Positions 62,934 to 64,000 of a DNA stretch of 64,000 nt are shown piece by piece. Under the pieces are notes generated by a model. That model searched no databases. It was given only the letters and a program-made list of their open reading frames with translations, and had not been told where the DNA came from. The stretch is from Rhodothermales bacterium (lineage in GTDB: Bacteria > Bacteroidota > Rhodothermia > Rhodothermales > VXPQ01). The position numbers were made by a program, and so were the translations under genes. The stretch is taken from NCBI GenBank assembly GCA_022825385.1, contig JAJDWX010000011.1, positions 1 to 64,000 on the forward strand, written 5' to 3'. The number at the start of each line of letters is the position of its first letter. Positions within the stretch are counted from its first letter, which is position 1.

Positions 62934-64000
62934 TTATTCGTCGTACTGATCCGGCAGGTCGTTCTCGTACAGCACCACGTCTCCTTTCCGAAGAAACGTC
63001 GCCAGGAAGGCCTGCGCATCCCGCAAGGCATCGAAAACATGCAGATTTTCCTCGGGAAATCCTTTGCCGCGCAGCCCTTCCCGGATGGGCGCGGTTTGCT
63101 TGCGCCCCACCAGCAGCGCCACATCCGCATGGTCGGCGATATGTTCTCCCAGCACGCGATTTTCTTCCGCTTGCCGCTCGCCCAGCTCGATCATGCCGGG
63201 CGTTACGACAATGCGCCGCCCCGAACGGAACGCGCCCAGGATTTCCACCGCGTTCCGGGCGCCCACGGGATTGGCGTTGAACGCGTCGTCGATGACGGTT
63301 ACCGGGCCTTCTTGCCGCAACTGAAGCCGATGCGGCACGGGCGCAAGCCGCTCCACGGCATGTCTCATCTGGCGCAAACGCAATCCCGTCTCGCATCCGA
63401 CCGCCAGGGCAAGCAGGATGTTGGTTACGTTGTGCGCGCCCAGAAGCCGCGTCTGAAAACGCTGCTCCGCTGCGTTTTCGCCGCGGACGACAAAGGACGT
63501 TCCGCGATGGTCGTACCGGATATCGAAGGCGGCAAGGTCGGCCTCCGGGTTGCCCTTGGCGGAAACGCGCCATACCCGCCCGGGGGCCTGCGCCTGCATC
63601 GCCGCCACCCGCTCGTCGTCCAGATTCAGCACGGCCACGCCGCCGGCGTCCATGCGGGCGATCATGCGGCCTTTCTCTTCCGCAATGCGGTCTATCGTGC
63701 CCATGCTCTCCAGATGCGCAATCCCTATCGTCGTCACGACGCCGATATGCGGGCAGACGATATCGCACAATTCGTCCATGTCGCCCGGATGCCGGATGCC
63801 CATTTCCAGCACCAGCGCCTGATGCTCCGCCCGCAACATGGTATTGATCGCCAGGCAAAGGCCCATGGGCGTATTGTAGGAGCCGGGCGTAATCAGGGTT
63901 TGGCGGCGCAGGCCAAGCAGGTCTCCCAGAATGGCCTTGACGCTCGTTTTTCCGTAGGAACCCGTAACGGCGACGATTTTCAGGTCTGCACGGCGGGCAA
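62934..64000 (-). CDS. murF: UDP-N-acetylmuramoyl-tripeptide--D-alanyl-D-alanine ligase, 5' end beyond the window
   Basis: A Mur ligase that adds D-Ala-D-Ala to UDP-MurNAc-tripeptide; about 355 C-terminal residues are seen and the start lies outside the window. The ATP loop reads VTGSYGKTSVKAIL near the right edge, a variant of the usual TGSNGKT. LEMGIRHPGDMDEL, the HNVTNILLA segment, the ATP-contact IDDAFNANPVG and the C-terminal Rossmann domain (VTPGMIELG) are all typical of MurF. It is followed by rnhB. Confidence 0.93.
   Translation of the reverse strand, partial: ARRADLKIVAVTGSYGKTSVKAILGDLLGLRRQTLITPGSYNTPMGLCLAINTMLRAEHQALVLEMGIRHPGDMDELCDIVCPHIGVVTTIGIAHLESMGTIDRIAEEKGRMIARMDAGGVAVLNLDDERVAAMQAQAPGRVWRVSAKGNPEADLAAFDIRYDHRGTSFVVRGENAAEQRFQTRLLGAHNVTNILLALAVGCETGLRLRQMRHAVERLAPVPHRLQLRQEGPVTVIDDAFNANPVGARNAVEILGAFRSGRRIVVTPGMIELGERQAEENRVLGEHIADHADVALLVGRKQTAPIREGLRGKGFPEENLHVFDALRDAQAFLATFLRKGDVVLYENDLPDQYDE

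Noticed and set aside
1-64000. tRNA, rRNA, tmRNA or riboswitch genes
   Set aside because: The intergenic gaps were read for TPsiC-arm-like GGTTCGA patterns, CCA-type ends and conserved riboswitch cores, and none was convincing. A covariance-model scan would be decisive.

Overview
The window looks like the chromosome of a GC-rich member of the Bacteroidota/Rhodothermota assemblage, closest in style to Rhodothermales. The signs are a SusC/SusD outer-membrane pair next to a long FG-GAP/ASPIC-UnbV lipoprotein, two large exported proteins ending in type IX secretion (T9SS) C-terminal sorting domains, a Bacteroidota-style lipoprotein complement, and starts that mostly lack Shine-Dalgarno sequences. 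No rRNA, tRNA, CRISPR array, transposase or prophage core was seen. This is inference from gene content; no marker gene was searched.

Layout. 1-3.3 kb: cysS, hemB and a small HhH-GPD-type gene on the plus strand. 3.4-10.1 kb: trkH, trkA and a very large NtrY-like sensor kinase on the minus strand. 10.1-19 kb: susC-susD, divergent from the kinase across overlapping promoters, followed by a convergent 1,222-residue FG-GAP lipoprotein. 19.3-20.1 kb: two small coiled-coil, membrane-anchored proteins. 20.4-25.2 kb: a sulfate-activation operon (cysD, cysN-cysC fusion, SLC13-type transporter). 25.2-28.6 kb: a 2-hydroxyacid dehydrogenase, a glycosyltransferase and a sugar nucleotidyltransferase. 28.7-49.6 kb: a surface-glycan and T9SS region. 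49.7-56.6 kb: a TolC/adaptor/RND efflux operon. 56.6-64 kb: mpl, an M19 dipeptidase lipoprotein, a small AT-rich islet with an orphan Phd/YefM antitoxin, then truA, aroK, rnhB and the 3' part of murF.

How the genes fit together. The 28.7-49.6 kb region holds WbpA-, WbpB-, WbpD- and WbpE-like genes, which together would make UDP-2,3-diacetamido-2,3-dideoxyglucuronic acid. It also holds genes for GDP-mannose, GDP-fucose, UDP-glucuronate and probably UDP-galacturonate. The wbpD-wbpE pair lies between the two T9SS cargo genes. In Porphyromonas the same sugar pathway makes the linker that joins T9SS cargo to A-LPS, so this region may couple cargo and anchor. The sulfate-activation operon encodes APS kinase but no PAPS reductase, and a PAPS-type sulfotransferase lies in the glycan region, which suggests PAPS is used for sulfation.

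Non-coding structure worth attention: a dispersed palindromic repeat in the leaders of cysS, cysD and the hydroxyacid dehydrogenase; a 28-bp inverted repeat with further repeats in the 37.5-38.0 kb gap; back-to-back promoters sharing a -35 region at 10.13-10.18 kb; and an operator-like palindrome before the orphan antitoxin.
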